A stretch of DNA of 64,000 bases, taken from NCBI GenBank assembly GCA_003149915.1, contig QAMK01000033.1, positions 51,773-115,772 on the forward strand, in the 5' to 3' direction. The stretch is from Bacillota bacterium (GTDB lineage Bacteria > Bacillota_I > Bacilli_A > RF39 > UBA660). Shown piece by piece: positions 33,123 through 42,166 of the stretch. The position numbers and the translations under genes are program-made. The notes beneath the pieces were generated by a model. That model saw only the letters and a program-made list of their open reading frames with translations, made no database searches and was not told where the DNA came from. Numbering within the stretch: position 1 is the first letter of the stretch; each line of letters opens with the position of its first letter.

Positions 33123-34973
33123 TTACTGTGTGTTGTTGTCATCTTTTGAATCTTTTTCTGTATCGGATGTGTTATCCTCTTCTTCGTCATCTGCTGGTTT
33201 ACCGGAATCCGTAGGTTCTGTTGCAACTGTAATCTTAAGTGTCGTGCCACTTACAATCGGTGTATCGGAACTTCTAGATTGACTTAAAATCGTTCCGGAA
33301 GCGTAATCGCTCGTCTCTTGATAATCGATTGTCAAAGTGATGTTGTACTGATTACAGAAGTTTTTCACATCGTCGACTGTCCATCCTTCTGTTACGAAAT
33401 CTGGATATCCATCGATGATGTTCGGAATATACAATGTGATGGAATCGCCTTCGCTTAACGTTTCTCCGGCAGCGACAGATTGACCAATGATCTCTTGTTC
33501 TTCGTACTCGCTTGCGTTGTCTTCGATGTCTCGTTTTTCAATATTGACTTTAATTTGATACATACTTTCTAATAACGTTTTAATTTCAATATAATTTTTA
33601 CCCGTATAGTCTTCTACTGTTAAAACGGTTTTACCGGTCGATTCTACAATCGTAATCGTCGTACCTTTTTTTATCTTACGACCGGCCTCTGGATCGGTAC
33701 GAATGACGAGTCCTTTATCGACATCTGCACTTTCTTCCTTCACAGTCGATGTTGCCACTGCAAAGCCAGCTTCTTTTAGTTCATTTTCAGCATCGATGAC
33801 ACTCATGTTAGCAACATTTGGAACAACGATGTCTGGAACTTTGGTAAGTTCTGGAATAATTAGGAAAATACTAGCGATTCCAATTACGATTAGTGAAAAT
33901 AAAATTGCTAAGGCAACGACGACTTTAGTCGATTTAGAAGATTTCTTAGGGGGTTCCTCTACCGGTGGCTCGTCTGGGACTTTCTTTGCAATCTCTTCTG
34001 TGTTTTCTTTTTCTTCCTTCTTGACTTCTTTTTTCTCTAGTTGTTTTTTGCTTTCTTTCTTCGTCTGTTTAACCGGTGTATCGTCATTCGATTTGATATC
34101 TTCTTCGTGTTCTGGATATTTGTACGTTATCTTCGGTTCATTTAGACGATCTTCATCTAGTGCCGTCAACAAGTCTTCGTGCATTTCTTTCGCATCATGA
34201 TAACGGTTTTTCGGATTTTTAGCCGTCGCTTTTAAAATGATGTTTTCAATGCTTTGTGGAATGGCTTCGTTTTGTTTCCTGACACTTGGTAGCGGTTCTT
34301 TAATCTGTTTCATAGCAATTTCTACGGCATTTTCTCCTTTAAACGGAAGTTTACCGGTTAATAATTCATAAAACAGAATTCCCATCGAGTAGATATCACT
34401 ACGAATCGTGGCACCTTTTCCCAAGGCTTGCTCTGGTGGTAAATAATGAACACTTCCCATGACGGAATTCGTCTGTGTCAGTTGTGTCGAATTTAATGCC
34501 ATGGCAATTCCGAAGTCTGTAATTTTAATTTGACCATCGTCTTTAATCAATATATTTTGTGGCTTTAAATCGCGGTGAATAATGTAACTATCGTGTGCAT
34601 GAGAAATTCCATCGGTTAATTGTAACATGATATCCAAGGCTTCCGACAAAGTTAAACTGCCTCGTTTTTTCACGAGTTGTTTGACTGTTTTCCCTTCTAC
34701 ATATTCCATGACAATGTAGTAGATACCGTTGTCTTCTCCAACATCGTACATTTCGACAATATTCGGGTGGGATAAGGAAGAAGCGGCCAAGGCCTCACGT
34801 TGAAAACGGCGGACGAACTTTTCATCGTTCGATAAATCGCCACGTAGTACTTTGATGGCGACATCCCGATCTAAAATCGTATCGTGTGCCAAGTACACAT
34901 TGGCCATACCACCTTCTCCTATGCTTCTTACAATTAAGTATCGATCACTAATCTTTTGCCCTTTTATAATCAT
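33123..34973 (-). CDS. prkC: PASTA-domain Ser/Thr protein kinase
   Basis: The cytoplasmic kinase domain (about 1-270) has the G-loop GEGGMANV (19-26), AIKVL with Lys41, HRDLKPQN (133-140) and DFGIA (153). A Lys/Glu-rich linker follows (about 300-345), then one membrane helix (about 350-372) and three PASTA domains that bind muropeptides or lipid II. The protein ends in an acidic, Ser/Asn-rich tail. Such kinases control growth, wall synthesis and dormancy exit. It is coupled to the PP2C phosphatase 3 bases upstream. Confidence 0.96.
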   Translation of the reverse strand: MIIKGQKISDRYLIVRSIGEGGMANVYLAHDTILDRDVAIKVLRGDLSNDEKFVRRFQREALAASSLSHPNIVEMYDVGEDNGIYYIVMEYVEGKTVKQLVKKRGSLTLSEALDIMLQLTDGISHAHDSYIIHRDLKPQNILIKDDGQIKITDFGIAMALNSTQLTQTNSVMGSVHYLPPEQALGKGATIRSDIYSMGILFYELLTGKLPFKGENAVEIAMKQIKEPLPSVRKQNEAIPQSIENIILKATAKNPKNRYHDAKEMHEDLLTALDEDRLNEPKITYKYPEHEEDIKSNDDTPVKQTKKESKKQLEKKEVKKEEKENTEEIAKKVPDEPPVEEPPKKSSKSTKVVVALAILFSLIVIGIASIFLIIPELTKVPDIVVPNVANMSVIDAENELKEAGFAVATSTVKEESADVDKGLVIRTDPEAGRKIKKGTTITIVESTGKTVLTVEDYTGKNYIEIKTLLESMYQIKVNIEKRDIEDNASEYEEQEIIGQSVAAGETLSEGDSITLYIPNIIDGYPDFVTEGWTVDDVKNFCNQYNITLTIDYQETSDYASGTILSQSRSSDTPIVSGTTLKITVATEPTDSGKPADDEEEDNTSDTEKDSKDDNNTQ

Positions 34974-34976
34974 TCT

Positions 34977-35717
34977 TTATTCACCTTCTTCATCTCTAAT
35001 CAAATAGGCAATAGAGATATTGTCGGTTCCTCCTCTATTGTTTGCTTTTCTGATTAGTTTAATGACTTTATCCGGTACATCTAAATCACTCAACAGTACC
35101 TTTTGAATAGATGCTTCGTCTAACATGTTCGTTAAGCCGTCGCTACAAAGTAAAATTGCAGAAACTTTCATATCACAATCGAAAATATCGATATCGATTG
35201 GATTGTTTGCTCCCAGTGCTTTCATCAAGACATTTTTCTTAGGATGATCTTTTGCTTGTTCTTCGGTCAGTTCACCTGCCGATACCAATAAATTGACTAA
35301 CGTATGATCATACGTAACTTTATGTAGTTTATTATTTTTCATCACGAATCCAGAGGAGTCCCCAATATTACCACATAGTAGATACTCTTTGGTTAGTATT
35401 GCTACAACTAAAGTCGTGCCCATTCCTTTGCTTTCTGGATGCGTTTTTACGTGATCAAAAATCAACGTATTAATTTCCGTAACGGCTTCTCTTAACCAAT
35501 CGACTGCCTCTTGTTTCGATAAATTTTGAAAGGTATCGTTAAAGTGTTTTCCCAAATACCCAATGGCGATGGAAGATGCAACTTCCCCGGCGGAATGTCC
35601 ACCCATGCCGTCTGCAACAGCCATCAAGTATTCGTTATTTCTATTTCTTACAATGATGACACTGTCTTCGTTGTGATCTCTTACTTTACCGGAATCCGTC
35701 AAATAAAACGATTTCAT
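34977..35717 (-). CDS. prpC: PP2C-family Ser/Thr phosphatase
   Basis: The 246-aa protein has the PP2C motifs DSGKVRDHNEDS, MAVADGMGGHSAGEVAS, GDSSGFV, LLCSDGLTNML and GGTDNISIAYL, including all metal-binding aspartates. It is the partner that reverses phosphorylation by the adjacent kinase. Its start overlaps the rlmN stop by 4 bases, and 3 bases separate it from the kinase gene. The order rlmN-prpC-prkC-rsgA-rpe is a known Bacillota operon. Confidence 0.95.
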   Translation of the reverse strand: MKSFYLTDSGKVRDHNEDSVIIVRNRNNEYLMAVADGMGGHSAGEVASSIAIGYLGKHFNDTFQNLSKQEAVDWLREAVTEINTLIFDHVKTHPESKGMGTTLVVAILTKEYLLCGNIGDSSGFVMKNNKLHKVTYDHTLVNLLVSAGELTEEQAKDHPKKNVLMKALGANNPIDIDIFDCDMKVSAILLCSDGLTNMLDEASIQKVLLSDLDVPDKVIKLIRKANNRGGTDNISIAYLIRDEEGE

Positions 35718-36739
35718 TCTTCCATCTCCTTTTTACTTCTAAGTTGCCCGCAGGCAGCACTAATTTTGCTACCGAACTCTTTTCGTTTGGTTACGCTTGT
35801 ATGATTCTTCTTTAGTATATCATAAAACTCGCGAATCGTCTCTTCTTTACTTCGTTTATATCCAATATTTTCTGTTTCGTTATACGGAATTAAATTGATG
35901 TAACAATTCATACCGTTCACTAGTTTTGCTAAGCTTTCCGCACATTCTTTGGAATCGTTAATTCCTTGTAATAAGATGTACTCGAAAGTTACCCGACGAT
36001 TCGTTTTGGCAATGTATTTTTGAATCGTTTGCATCAAGTCCTTTAATGGATACGCATTGGCAACCGGCATAATTTGACGTCTTAATTCATCAGTTGGAGC
36101 ATGTAAACTGATGGCAAGATTTACTTGATACGGGAAGTTCATAAACTCTTTAATCTTAGGAATCAATCCGCAAGTTGACACCGTAATGTGTCTGGCTCCT
36201 ATCGCTAGCCCTAAATCATGATTGATGATTTCTATAAACTTCGTTACTTCATCGTAATTATCAAACGGTTCGCCAATTCCCATCAAGACGACGTGAGAAA
36301 CGCGATCCCCAATATCTTCTTGAACTTGTAAAATCTGTTCGGTCATCTCACCGGCCGTTAAATTACGTACTTTTTTAAGACGTCCACTTTCACAGAATTT
36401 GCAGCCCATATTGCATCCGACTTGGGTTGAAATACAGATGCTATTGCCGTAGTCGTGACGCATCAAAACGGCTTCGATTTTCTCACCGTCCTGTAAATAA
36501 AACAAGTACTTATTTACTAGGGTATCCCGTTCTACTTTCTTTAATTCCAATGTCCGCAAATAAAAATCGTTCTTTAATAATTCTATGACATCTTTTTTTA
36601 AATTTGTCATATCATCGAAACTTGTTACGTTTTTTCGGTACAACCAATCATATATTTGCGTCGCCCTAAATTTTTTATCGTTATGACTTAAGAAGTATTC
36701 TTCCAAGTCTTTCAAACTCATTCCATATATACTTTTCAT
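35714..36739 (-). CDS. rlmN: 23S rRNA/tRNA adenine-C2 methyltransferase RlmN
   Basis: A radical SAM enzyme with the CxxxCxxC cluster motif GCNMGCKFCESG (Cys109, 113, 116), the GEPFDNYDEV motif and a C-terminal ISAACGQL with the methyl-carrying cysteine. The start is ATG 36739 after GTGGAG; the longer frame would begin over the -10 box. It is the first gene of the rlmN-prpC-prkC-rsgA-rpe operon. Confidence 0.95.
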   Translation of the reverse strand: MKSIYGMSLKDLEEYFLSHNDKKFRATQIYDWLYRKNVTSFDDMTNLKKDVIELLKNDFYLRTLELKKVERDTLVNKYLFYLQDGEKIEAVLMRHDYGNSICISTQVGCNMGCKFCESGRLKKVRNLTAGEMTEQILQVQEDIGDRVSHVVLMGIGEPFDNYDEVTKFIEIINHDLGLAIGARHITVSTCGLIPKIKEFMNFPYQVNLAISLHAPTDELRRQIMPVANAYPLKDLMQTIQKYIAKTNRRVTFEYILLQGINDSKECAESLAKLVNGMNCYINLIPYNETENIGYKRSKEETIREFYDILKKNHTSVTKRKEFGSKISAACGQLRSKKEMEE

Positions 36740-36757
36740 AATAATCTCCACATCATC

Positions 36758-36766
36758 ATTATACCA
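36758..36766 (-). promoter_or_regulatory. Extended -10 promoter of the rlmN operon
   Basis: TGGTATAAT with TATAAT at 36758-36763; the -35 region is weak, typical of extended -10 promoters. Confidence 0.6.
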
Positions 36767-36835
36767 TATCTCCATTTATTATTTCGTCGGATTTCCGTGC
36801 TTCTTTCTATTTTTTGTCCCTTTTTAAAAATTCCA

Positions 36836-36861
36836 ATAAAAAAGACACTTTCAAAAGTGTC
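36836..36861 (-). terminator. Terminator after the fmt operon
   Basis: Stem GACACT/AGTGTC, 6-nt loop, then six T, 14 bases beyond the 36875 stop. Confidence 0.8.
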
Positions 36862-36874
36862 AATTAGTGTCTAA

Positions 36875-37645
36875 TTACGATCCAATTGAGAAATCTTCTA
36901 CAGTACCGAAATTAGAGTATGTCAAGTCGATTGTCAATGACGTAATGGCACCAGATGTGCTACTAGTGATGAAATTGTTTAGGTCATAATGAATGCTAGT
37001 GACTTGATCATCTTGAACGGTAAAAGAAATGGTATCCGCTGGAACAGTAATGACACTCGTTGGATCATAATAACTTTCCGGATAAACGATATCGTAAATG
37101 TCACTTGCATAAATATTAGCTGTCACTTGACTTCCTGTATTTTCTTCAATCGATGCATAGTCTAATAGTGATAATACATTATCGATATCCATAAATTCTT
37201 GGTACTGATATGGATTCTCTACAGTTGCATAATTACTATTAAAATAAGAATCATTTAATTTGTAGAAAGCAGATGCTACACCATTTTGAACTCTTGTAAA
37301 CGATTCTTTATTATGATACGTTTTACCAATATAAGTTGTGGTAGAACCGTTTGTTGTAATCGTATAACTAAATTCGTAATTAGCATCTAAAATATTTTTA
37401 AATTCTTCTTTATTTTTCTCTACATCTGAAGTTACATCTGGAGTTTGAAATGGATTGGGGGTAGCAGTAGTAGTCGGATTATTCGTTGAATGATTGTTGT
37501 TGAATCGTAAAAATAGCAATAGAACAACAATAATAATCATGCAGACGGTAAAACCAAAAATAGATCCTTCTCGTGTGTTGGTATACTCTCTGGTCTCTTT
37601 CATCTTGTCTTTAGCATCATTCCATTTATCTTTCATTGCACCCAT
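36875..37645 (-). CDS. Membrane-anchored hypothetical protein, 256 aa
   Basis: A charged cytoplasmic N-terminus (about 30 residues) is followed by one membrane helix (about 30-48). A Thr/Pro/Asn-rich stalk and an extracellular domain of about 180 residues, rich in Tyr, Ser and Thr with alternating beta pattern, come next. No cysteine pair or catalytic motif is seen in the outer domain. The ATG overlaps the fmt stop (TAATG), so it is translationally coupled to fmt, though a functional link is not obvious. Confidence 0.68.
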   Translation of the reverse strand: MGAMKDKWNDAKDKMKETREYTNTREGSIFGFTVCMIIIVVLLLFLRFNNNHSTNNPTTTATPNPFQTPDVTSDVEKNKEEFKNILDANYEFSYTITTNGSTTTYIGKTYHNKESFTRVQNGVASAFYKLNDSYFNSNYATVENPYQYQEFMDIDNVLSLLDYASIEENTGSQVTANIYASDIYDIVYPESYYDPTSVITVPADTISFTVQDDQVTSIHYDLNNFITSSTSGAITSLTIDLTYSNFGTVEDFSIGS

Positions 37646-38580
37646 TATTCAAACACCTTCCCTAATAATTCGTTGGCATCCGTTCCATTGAAGTAATCTT
37701 TTACTCTCATTTTCTTTTTACCGGCTGGTTGAAACTCCGTGATTACAATCTCACCATCCCGCGTACTGACACCGAAGCCATCTTTATAAATTCTAGAAAT
37801 TTCGCCATTTTTTTTGCTCGTATAAAAACTGTCGGTGCGGTAACATTTATAAATTTTGACAATGTTTCCATCTAACATGGCGTATGCTCCAATCTCTGGA
37901 TCTAGGGCCCTGATGTGATTCCATAGTTCCAGCGTCGTTTCATGTTCAAAGTCCAAATGTTCTTCTTCCCTCGTTACATTGTATGCATACGTTACTTCAC
38001 TTTCGTCCTGGGGAATCGGTTTGATTTTCCCTGCTATTAAATCTGGAATGGTATCCAAAAGTAATTCTTTCCCAATTTTACTTAACCGGTCTGATAAACT
38101 TTCCAAGTTATCATCTTGTGTGATGATCGTACTTTTTTGCGTTAAAATATCACCAGCATCCATTTTCTTAACCATTCTCATAATTGTGATTCCAGTTTCT
38201 GGGTACCCGTACATGATGGCTTTGTGAATTGGAGCACCACCACGAAGTTTTGGAAGTAAAGATGCGTGTACATTGATGGCACCGTACTTAGCACAAGTTA
38301 AAATCTCGTCTGGAATGATTTGACCATAAGCGCATGTGACGATTAAATCCGGTTTCCATGTTTTGATTTGTTCGTTATCGTTTTTGATTTTCTCTGGTTG
38401 AAAAACTGGAATATCGTAACTTTCTGCCAATTCTTTAATTGGCGTCTTTTGAAGTTTATGATGCCTTCCTACCTCTTTATCCGGTTGGCTCACAACTCCA
38501 ACTACTTTGTAATTTTCAATTAAACCTTCTAATATTGGGACTGCAAATTTTGGCGTTCCCATAAAAACAATTTTCAACAT
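37645..38580 (-). CDS. fmt: Methionyl-tRNA formyltransferase
   Basis: Fmt formylates initiator Met-tRNA using 10-formyl-THF. The 311-aa protein has MGTPKFAVPILEGL, the catalytic stretch NVHASLLPKLRGGAPIHKAI, MDAGDIL and the C-terminal OB-like domain. ATG 38580 is chosen because AGGTG lies 6 bases before it; a GTG nine bases upstream is also in frame. Promoter at 38605-38633. It commonly follows priA, as here. Confidence 0.94.
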   Translation of the reverse strand: MLKIVFMGTPKFAVPILEGLIENYKVVGVVSQPDKEVGRHHKLQKTPIKELAESYDIPVFQPEKIKNDNEQIKTWKPDLIVTCAYGQIIPDEILTCAKYGAINVHASLLPKLRGGAPIHKAIMYGYPETGITIMRMVKKMDAGDILTQKSTIITQDDNLESLSDRLSKIGKELLLDTIPDLIAGKIKPIPQDESEVTYAYNVTREEEHLDFEHETTLELWNHIRALDPEIGAYAMLDGNIVKIYKCYRTDSFYTSKKNGEISRIYKDGFGVSTRDGEIVITEFQPAGKKKMRVKDYFNGTDANELLGKVFE

Positions 38581-38604
38581 TCTCATCACCTAATTTCTAT
38601 TATA

Positions 38605-38633
38605 AGTATAGCAGAGTCCCTTCGTTTTAACAA
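38605..38633 (-). promoter_or_regulatory. Promoter of fmt
   Basis: TTGTTA at 38628-38633, 17-bp spacer, TATACT at 38605-38610. The -35 overlaps the priA stop codon. Confidence 0.65.
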
Positions 38634-40792
38634 TGACCAGGATTAAAATTAATACTGATTGTAAGTTTCGGATTTCCTTTATAAGCATCGATCATTTTGG
38701 TCAGCGCTATCATTAAGTTAGGTTCTTTTTGATACTTCAAGATGATGCCATAGCGGTAGACGTTATTTACTTTATAAACCATTGCTGTGGATGGTCCTAA
38801 CAAAATGGTATTTTGTAAATATTTTGACAAAGCTTTGGCAATTTTTAAAGATTCTCGGTAACACAGTTGTTCTTCTTTTGATGATATTCCAATCGATACT
38901 AAATAGTAGTATGGGGGATACTTTAAAATTTTTCTAATTTTCATCTCTTCTTGGTAAAAACCAATGTAATCATGGCTGGTCGCATGAACGATGGCATAAT
39001 GCGTCGGGTTAAATGTCTGTAAGTATACTTCGCCTTCTTTTTTGCTACGTCCTGCTCTTCCTGATACCTGAGATAAAAGGGAAAATGTCGTCTCACTACT
39101 TCTAAAATCTGGAATATTTAAAGATGTATCAGCATTGATGATACCGACTAGGGTTACGTTTTCAAAATCTAGTCCTTTGGCAACAATTTGAGTTCCTAAA
39201 AGGATATCGTACTCGTGATTTTGAAATGCCGTTATCATCTTTTTATGAGAACCTTTTTTGGAGGTGGTATCGATATCCATCCTTAATACACGTGCGGTTG
39301 GCAGATACTTCTTTAACTCTTCTTCGATTCGTTCTGTTCCAACTCCTAGACGAGATAAGGAATGTTCATGACATGATGGACATTCATCCGGAAGATTTAT
39401 AGCATAGCCACAATAGTGACAACGCAAATTGTTACTACTTTTATGATACGTAAGCGTAATATCACAATGGGGACACTTGATGGCATAGCCACAGTTTTTA
39501 CAAGAGATAAACGATGCATAGCCGCGTCTATTTAACAGCAGAATCACTTGTTCTTTGTTTTCTATCTTTTTTTGAATGGCTTCTAACAACTCTTCTGAAA
39601 AATGGCCTTTGGCGTGTTTAAAAGACTCGTTCATATCGATGATATGTACCGTTGGTAAAGCATGATGGTTCACGCGATGAGGGAGTTTCAGTAAATGATA
39701 GACGCCCTTTTGAGCTCTTGCATATGCATCTAATGACGGTGTTGCACTACCCATGATTACTTTACAACCCGGATTTAATTTTGCTCTACAAATCGCCATG
39801 TCTTTAGCATCATACCGCGGATTTACCTCATCTTGTTTATAAGAATCACTGTGTTCCTCATCGATGATGATGAGTCCAACATTCTTTAACGGAGCGAATA
39901 AAGCACTTCTTGCGCCGATTACAATTTTGGCATTTCCATCTCTAATTTTTCGCCATTCATCGTATCGTTCGCCATCACTTAAAGCACTATGTAAAACGGC
40001 AATAATTTTGCCAAAACGGATTTGAAACCTACGAATCATCTGTGGTGTCAAACTGATTTCGGGTACTAAAACGATTGCGGTTTTATTTTGTAATAGCACA
40101 TCGTCAATTAATTCCATATAAACTTCTGTTTTGCCAGAACCAGTGACACCATGTAACAGATAGACAATATCGTTACTTTCTAGTACTTCTCTAACAACTT
40201 TCTGTTGTTCATCCGTAAGAGGTTTCTTTTCTGTCGCAACTTCTTCTTGTTCCAAGCGATATTCTTCTTTTTTGATTTCTTTTAAGACACCTTGTTTTAA
40301 TAATGTCTTGATAGCAGAAGAAGATATTTTTAATAACTCTTCTCTAGAAACTTCTTTTCTATTTTGAAATGATTCGATTATTTTTTGTTGAACCGTATTC
40401 ATCTTTTCTGGAATAAAGACCAATTCGTAAAAGGTTTTATATTTTTTCGAAACAGTTACGCCTTCATGAGCTTTCAATGCCTTTGGAAGCATCGTTTGAT
40501 AACAACTAATCAACGTCGATAACGTATGTTCTTGCATGATTTTACCAAGTGCTAGCAGTTCATCATTTAAAACGATTTCATCATCCATGACGGCTTTGAT
40601 TTCCTTTAAAGAGACAGATGTATCGGAATGATCTTTTTCATTTAACACGAATCCCTCTAATGTCGTATTTCCAAAGGGAACTTCTACTTTCATGCCTCTT
40701 TTTACTTTGTCTTTTAAAGTATCTGGAACTGTGTACTCGAATGTCTTATCGATATTCTTGTGGGATAACTCGACTAAAACTTCTGCTACCAT
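38627..40792 (-). CDS. priA: Primosomal replication restart helicase PriA
   Basis: PriA reloads the replisome at stalled forks. The 721-aa protein has an N-terminal 3'-binding domain, Walker A GVTGSGKTEVYMEL, the DEEH Walker B box, eight zinc-binding cysteines (CKNCGYAIKCPHCD, CHYCGYAINLPDECPSC), the helicase motif QVSGRAGR and a C-terminal domain. ATG 40792 is preferred over the one two codons earlier because AGGAGG lies 7 bases before it. An extended -10 promoter is at 40814-40822. Confidence 0.96.
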   Translation of the reverse strand: MVAEVLVELSHKNIDKTFEYTVPDTLKDKVKRGMKVEVPFGNTTLEGFVLNEKDHSDTSVSLKEIKAVMDDEIVLNDELLALGKIMQEHTLSTLISCYQTMLPKALKAHEGVTVSKKYKTFYELVFIPEKMNTVQQKIIESFQNRKEVSREELLKISSSAIKTLLKQGVLKEIKKEEYRLEQEEVATEKKPLTDEQQKVVREVLESNDIVYLLHGVTGSGKTEVYMELIDDVLLQNKTAIVLVPEISLTPQMIRRFQIRFGKIIAVLHSALSDGERYDEWRKIRDGNAKIVIGARSALFAPLKNVGLIIIDEEHSDSYKQDEVNPRYDAKDMAICRAKLNPGCKVIMGSATPSLDAYARAQKGVYHLLKLPHRVNHHALPTVHIIDMNESFKHAKGHFSEELLEAIQKKIENKEQVILLLNRRGYASFISCKNCGYAIKCPHCDITLTYHKSSNNLRCHYCGYAINLPDECPSCHEHSLSRLGVGTERIEEELKKYLPTARVLRMDIDTTSKKGSHKKMITAFQNHEYDILLGTQIVAKGLDFENVTLVGIINADTSLNIPDFRSSETTFSLLSQVSGRAGRSKKEGEVYLQTFNPTHYAIVHATSHDYIGFYQEEMKIRKILKYPPYYYLVSIGISSKEEQLCYRESLKIAKALSKYLQNTILLGPSTAMVYKVNNVYRYGIILKYQKEPNLMIALTKMIDAYKGNPKLTISINFNPGHC

Positions 40793-40813
40793 AGACATTC
40801 CTCCTCACTATAA

Positions 40814-40822
40814 ATTATACCA
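40814..40822 (-). promoter_or_regulatory. Extended -10 promoter of priA
   Basis: TGGTATAAT with TATAAT at 40814-40819. A weak hairpin with a T run just upstream (about 40823-40845) may end the SDR transcript. Confidence 0.55.
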
Positions 40823-40842
40823 AGAAAAAAAGAGTTTACCCT

Positions 40843-41646
40843 CTACTTTTTCGTAAAAAAATCTCTTTTATTCCATGCGCAAGTCATAAAGCGAAAGGCC
40901 GCTTTGCGATTTGTTAACCAATTGATTCTTGCAAACGGTTTGTTGTTCTTTAGCATCTTTTCTACCAAGAACTTAGCAATAACATCCGGATAATCGCCTA
41001 AGATATTGTAAACTTTCTTCGTCTTTTCAGGAAGTTCAAATTCATCTTCTCCCAGTGAATGGGTAATGAAATTTGTAATCATAATTCCAGGAGATAAGGC
41101 TCCAATCTGAATTGGTAGATTCTTCTCTTTGATTTCTTTGGCTGTTGCTTCTAAGAAATATGTAAGACCTCGTTTACTAGTTCCGTAGATGGATAAGCCT
41201 AGCATCATCGCATCATTGCTACCGTACCCTTCAATTCCGTAGATAGCACCGTGACCTTGTTTCATCATTCTCTGAATCGCTAATTTCGTACCGATGATGG
41301 CACCTTTTAAATCGATATCCATCAATCGTTTGATTTCGTCACTGGAAACTTCCCAAATCGGAACCATGTGTTGATTGACACCGGCATTGTTGATAAAGAT
41401 ATCGATCGTTTGAAATTCTTTTTGTGTTTCATCTAACAAATGTTCCAAATCACTTTCACTGGTTACATCTGCTACGACAGAATGAATTTTAGCATCACTT
41501 TGAATTTTACTCAGTTCTTCTTTGGCACTTGCTAAAGACTCCTCTTTCAAATCAGAAATAACGACGTTATAGTTATTCTTTCTGAACTCTTTTGCTAATT
41601 CTAACCCTAACCCTCTGGCTGATCCTGTAATGACAACCGTATTCAT
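40843..41646 (-). CDS. Short-chain dehydrogenase/reductase
   Basis: The 267-aa protein shows the SDR set: TGSARGLG cofactor loop (7-14), VVADVTS, NNAGV, and the catalytic YGTSK. It carries an unusual YGIEGYGSND where the catalytic Ser is expected. The Asp at the end of strand 2 (VVISDLKEE) suggests NAD(H) preference. The substrate is unknown. It follows the 41648 gene without a gap, so the two are co-expressed. Confidence 0.85.
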   Translation of the reverse strand: MNTVVITGSARGLGLELAKEFRKNNYNVVISDLKEESLASAKEELSKIQSDAKIHSVVADVTSESDLEHLLDETQKEFQTIDIFINNAGVNQHMVPIWEVSSDEIKRLMDIDLKGAIIGTKLAIQRMMKQGHGAIYGIEGYGSNDAMMLGLSIYGTSKRGLTYFLEATAKEIKEKNLPIQIGALSPGIMITNFITHSLGEDEFELPEKTKKVYNILGDYPDVIAKFLVEKMLKNNKPFARINWLTNRKAAFRFMTCAWNKRDFFTKK

Positions 41647-41647
41647 G

Positions 41648-42100
41648 TTAACTTCCTTTCTTTACTAATTGAAGAGAACCTTCTGTCACTTTATCCTTTA
41701 ATATTTGATATTTTCTCGGTAACATTAACAATTCATTTTCTTTTCCGATATATTTGTTTAACAGTGATCTTACTCTGCTTCTTCCACCAGCAGATATTTG
41801 CATTCCTTTCTTAGCTGTTACCATATTATGAGAATACAAAGCAACGATACCTGGATACGCAATTTGTTCTTGTTTCCAATCTGCTGCTACTTTTTCTAGA
41901 ACCTTTTTTTCTTCGCTGCATAAAAACCAGGTCAGATACATCCGAAAGATTTCATCTTCATGAGTTTGATCTTTAAAGTCATTACACAAGTAATCTTCAC
42001 AGAATAGTTCGATATCTGTTAAATTTAATTCCGTATATTCGCTATCCTGAAATAAACTGAAATCTTTTCCTTCTTTTTGAAGTTGATAATTAAATGGCAT
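41648..42100 (-). CDS. Hypothetical protein, 150 aa
   Basis: ATG 42100 follows AGAGGTGAG; the longer frame begins at the -10 box and is rejected. The protein is soluble, acidic in the first half (Asp/Glu/Leu-rich, with ELFCEDYLCNDF) and basic in the second (AGGRSRVRSLLNKYIGK). No family is recognised. It ends directly at the SDR gene start. A TATAAT lies at 42119-42124 with a weak -35 inside the preceding terminator. Confidence 0.6.
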   Translation of the reverse strand: MPFNYQLQKEGKDFSLFQDSEYTELNLTDIELFCEDYLCNDFKDQTHEDEIFRMYLTWFLCSEEKKVLEKVAADWKQEQIAYPGIVALYSHNMVTAKKGMQISAGGRSRVRSLLNKYIGKENELLMLPRKYQILKDKVTEGSLQLVKKGS

Positions 42101-42126
42101 ACTTCTCACCTCTATTGCCATTATAA

Positions 42127-42162
42127 CACAAAAAATAGACAAATCGAAACATTTGTCTATTT
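42127..42162 (-). terminator. Terminator after the prepilin-like gene
   Basis: 12-bp stem AAATAGACAAAT/ATTTGTCTATTT with a 6-nt loop and a T-rich tail. Confidence 0.85.
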
Positions 42163-42166
42163 ATAT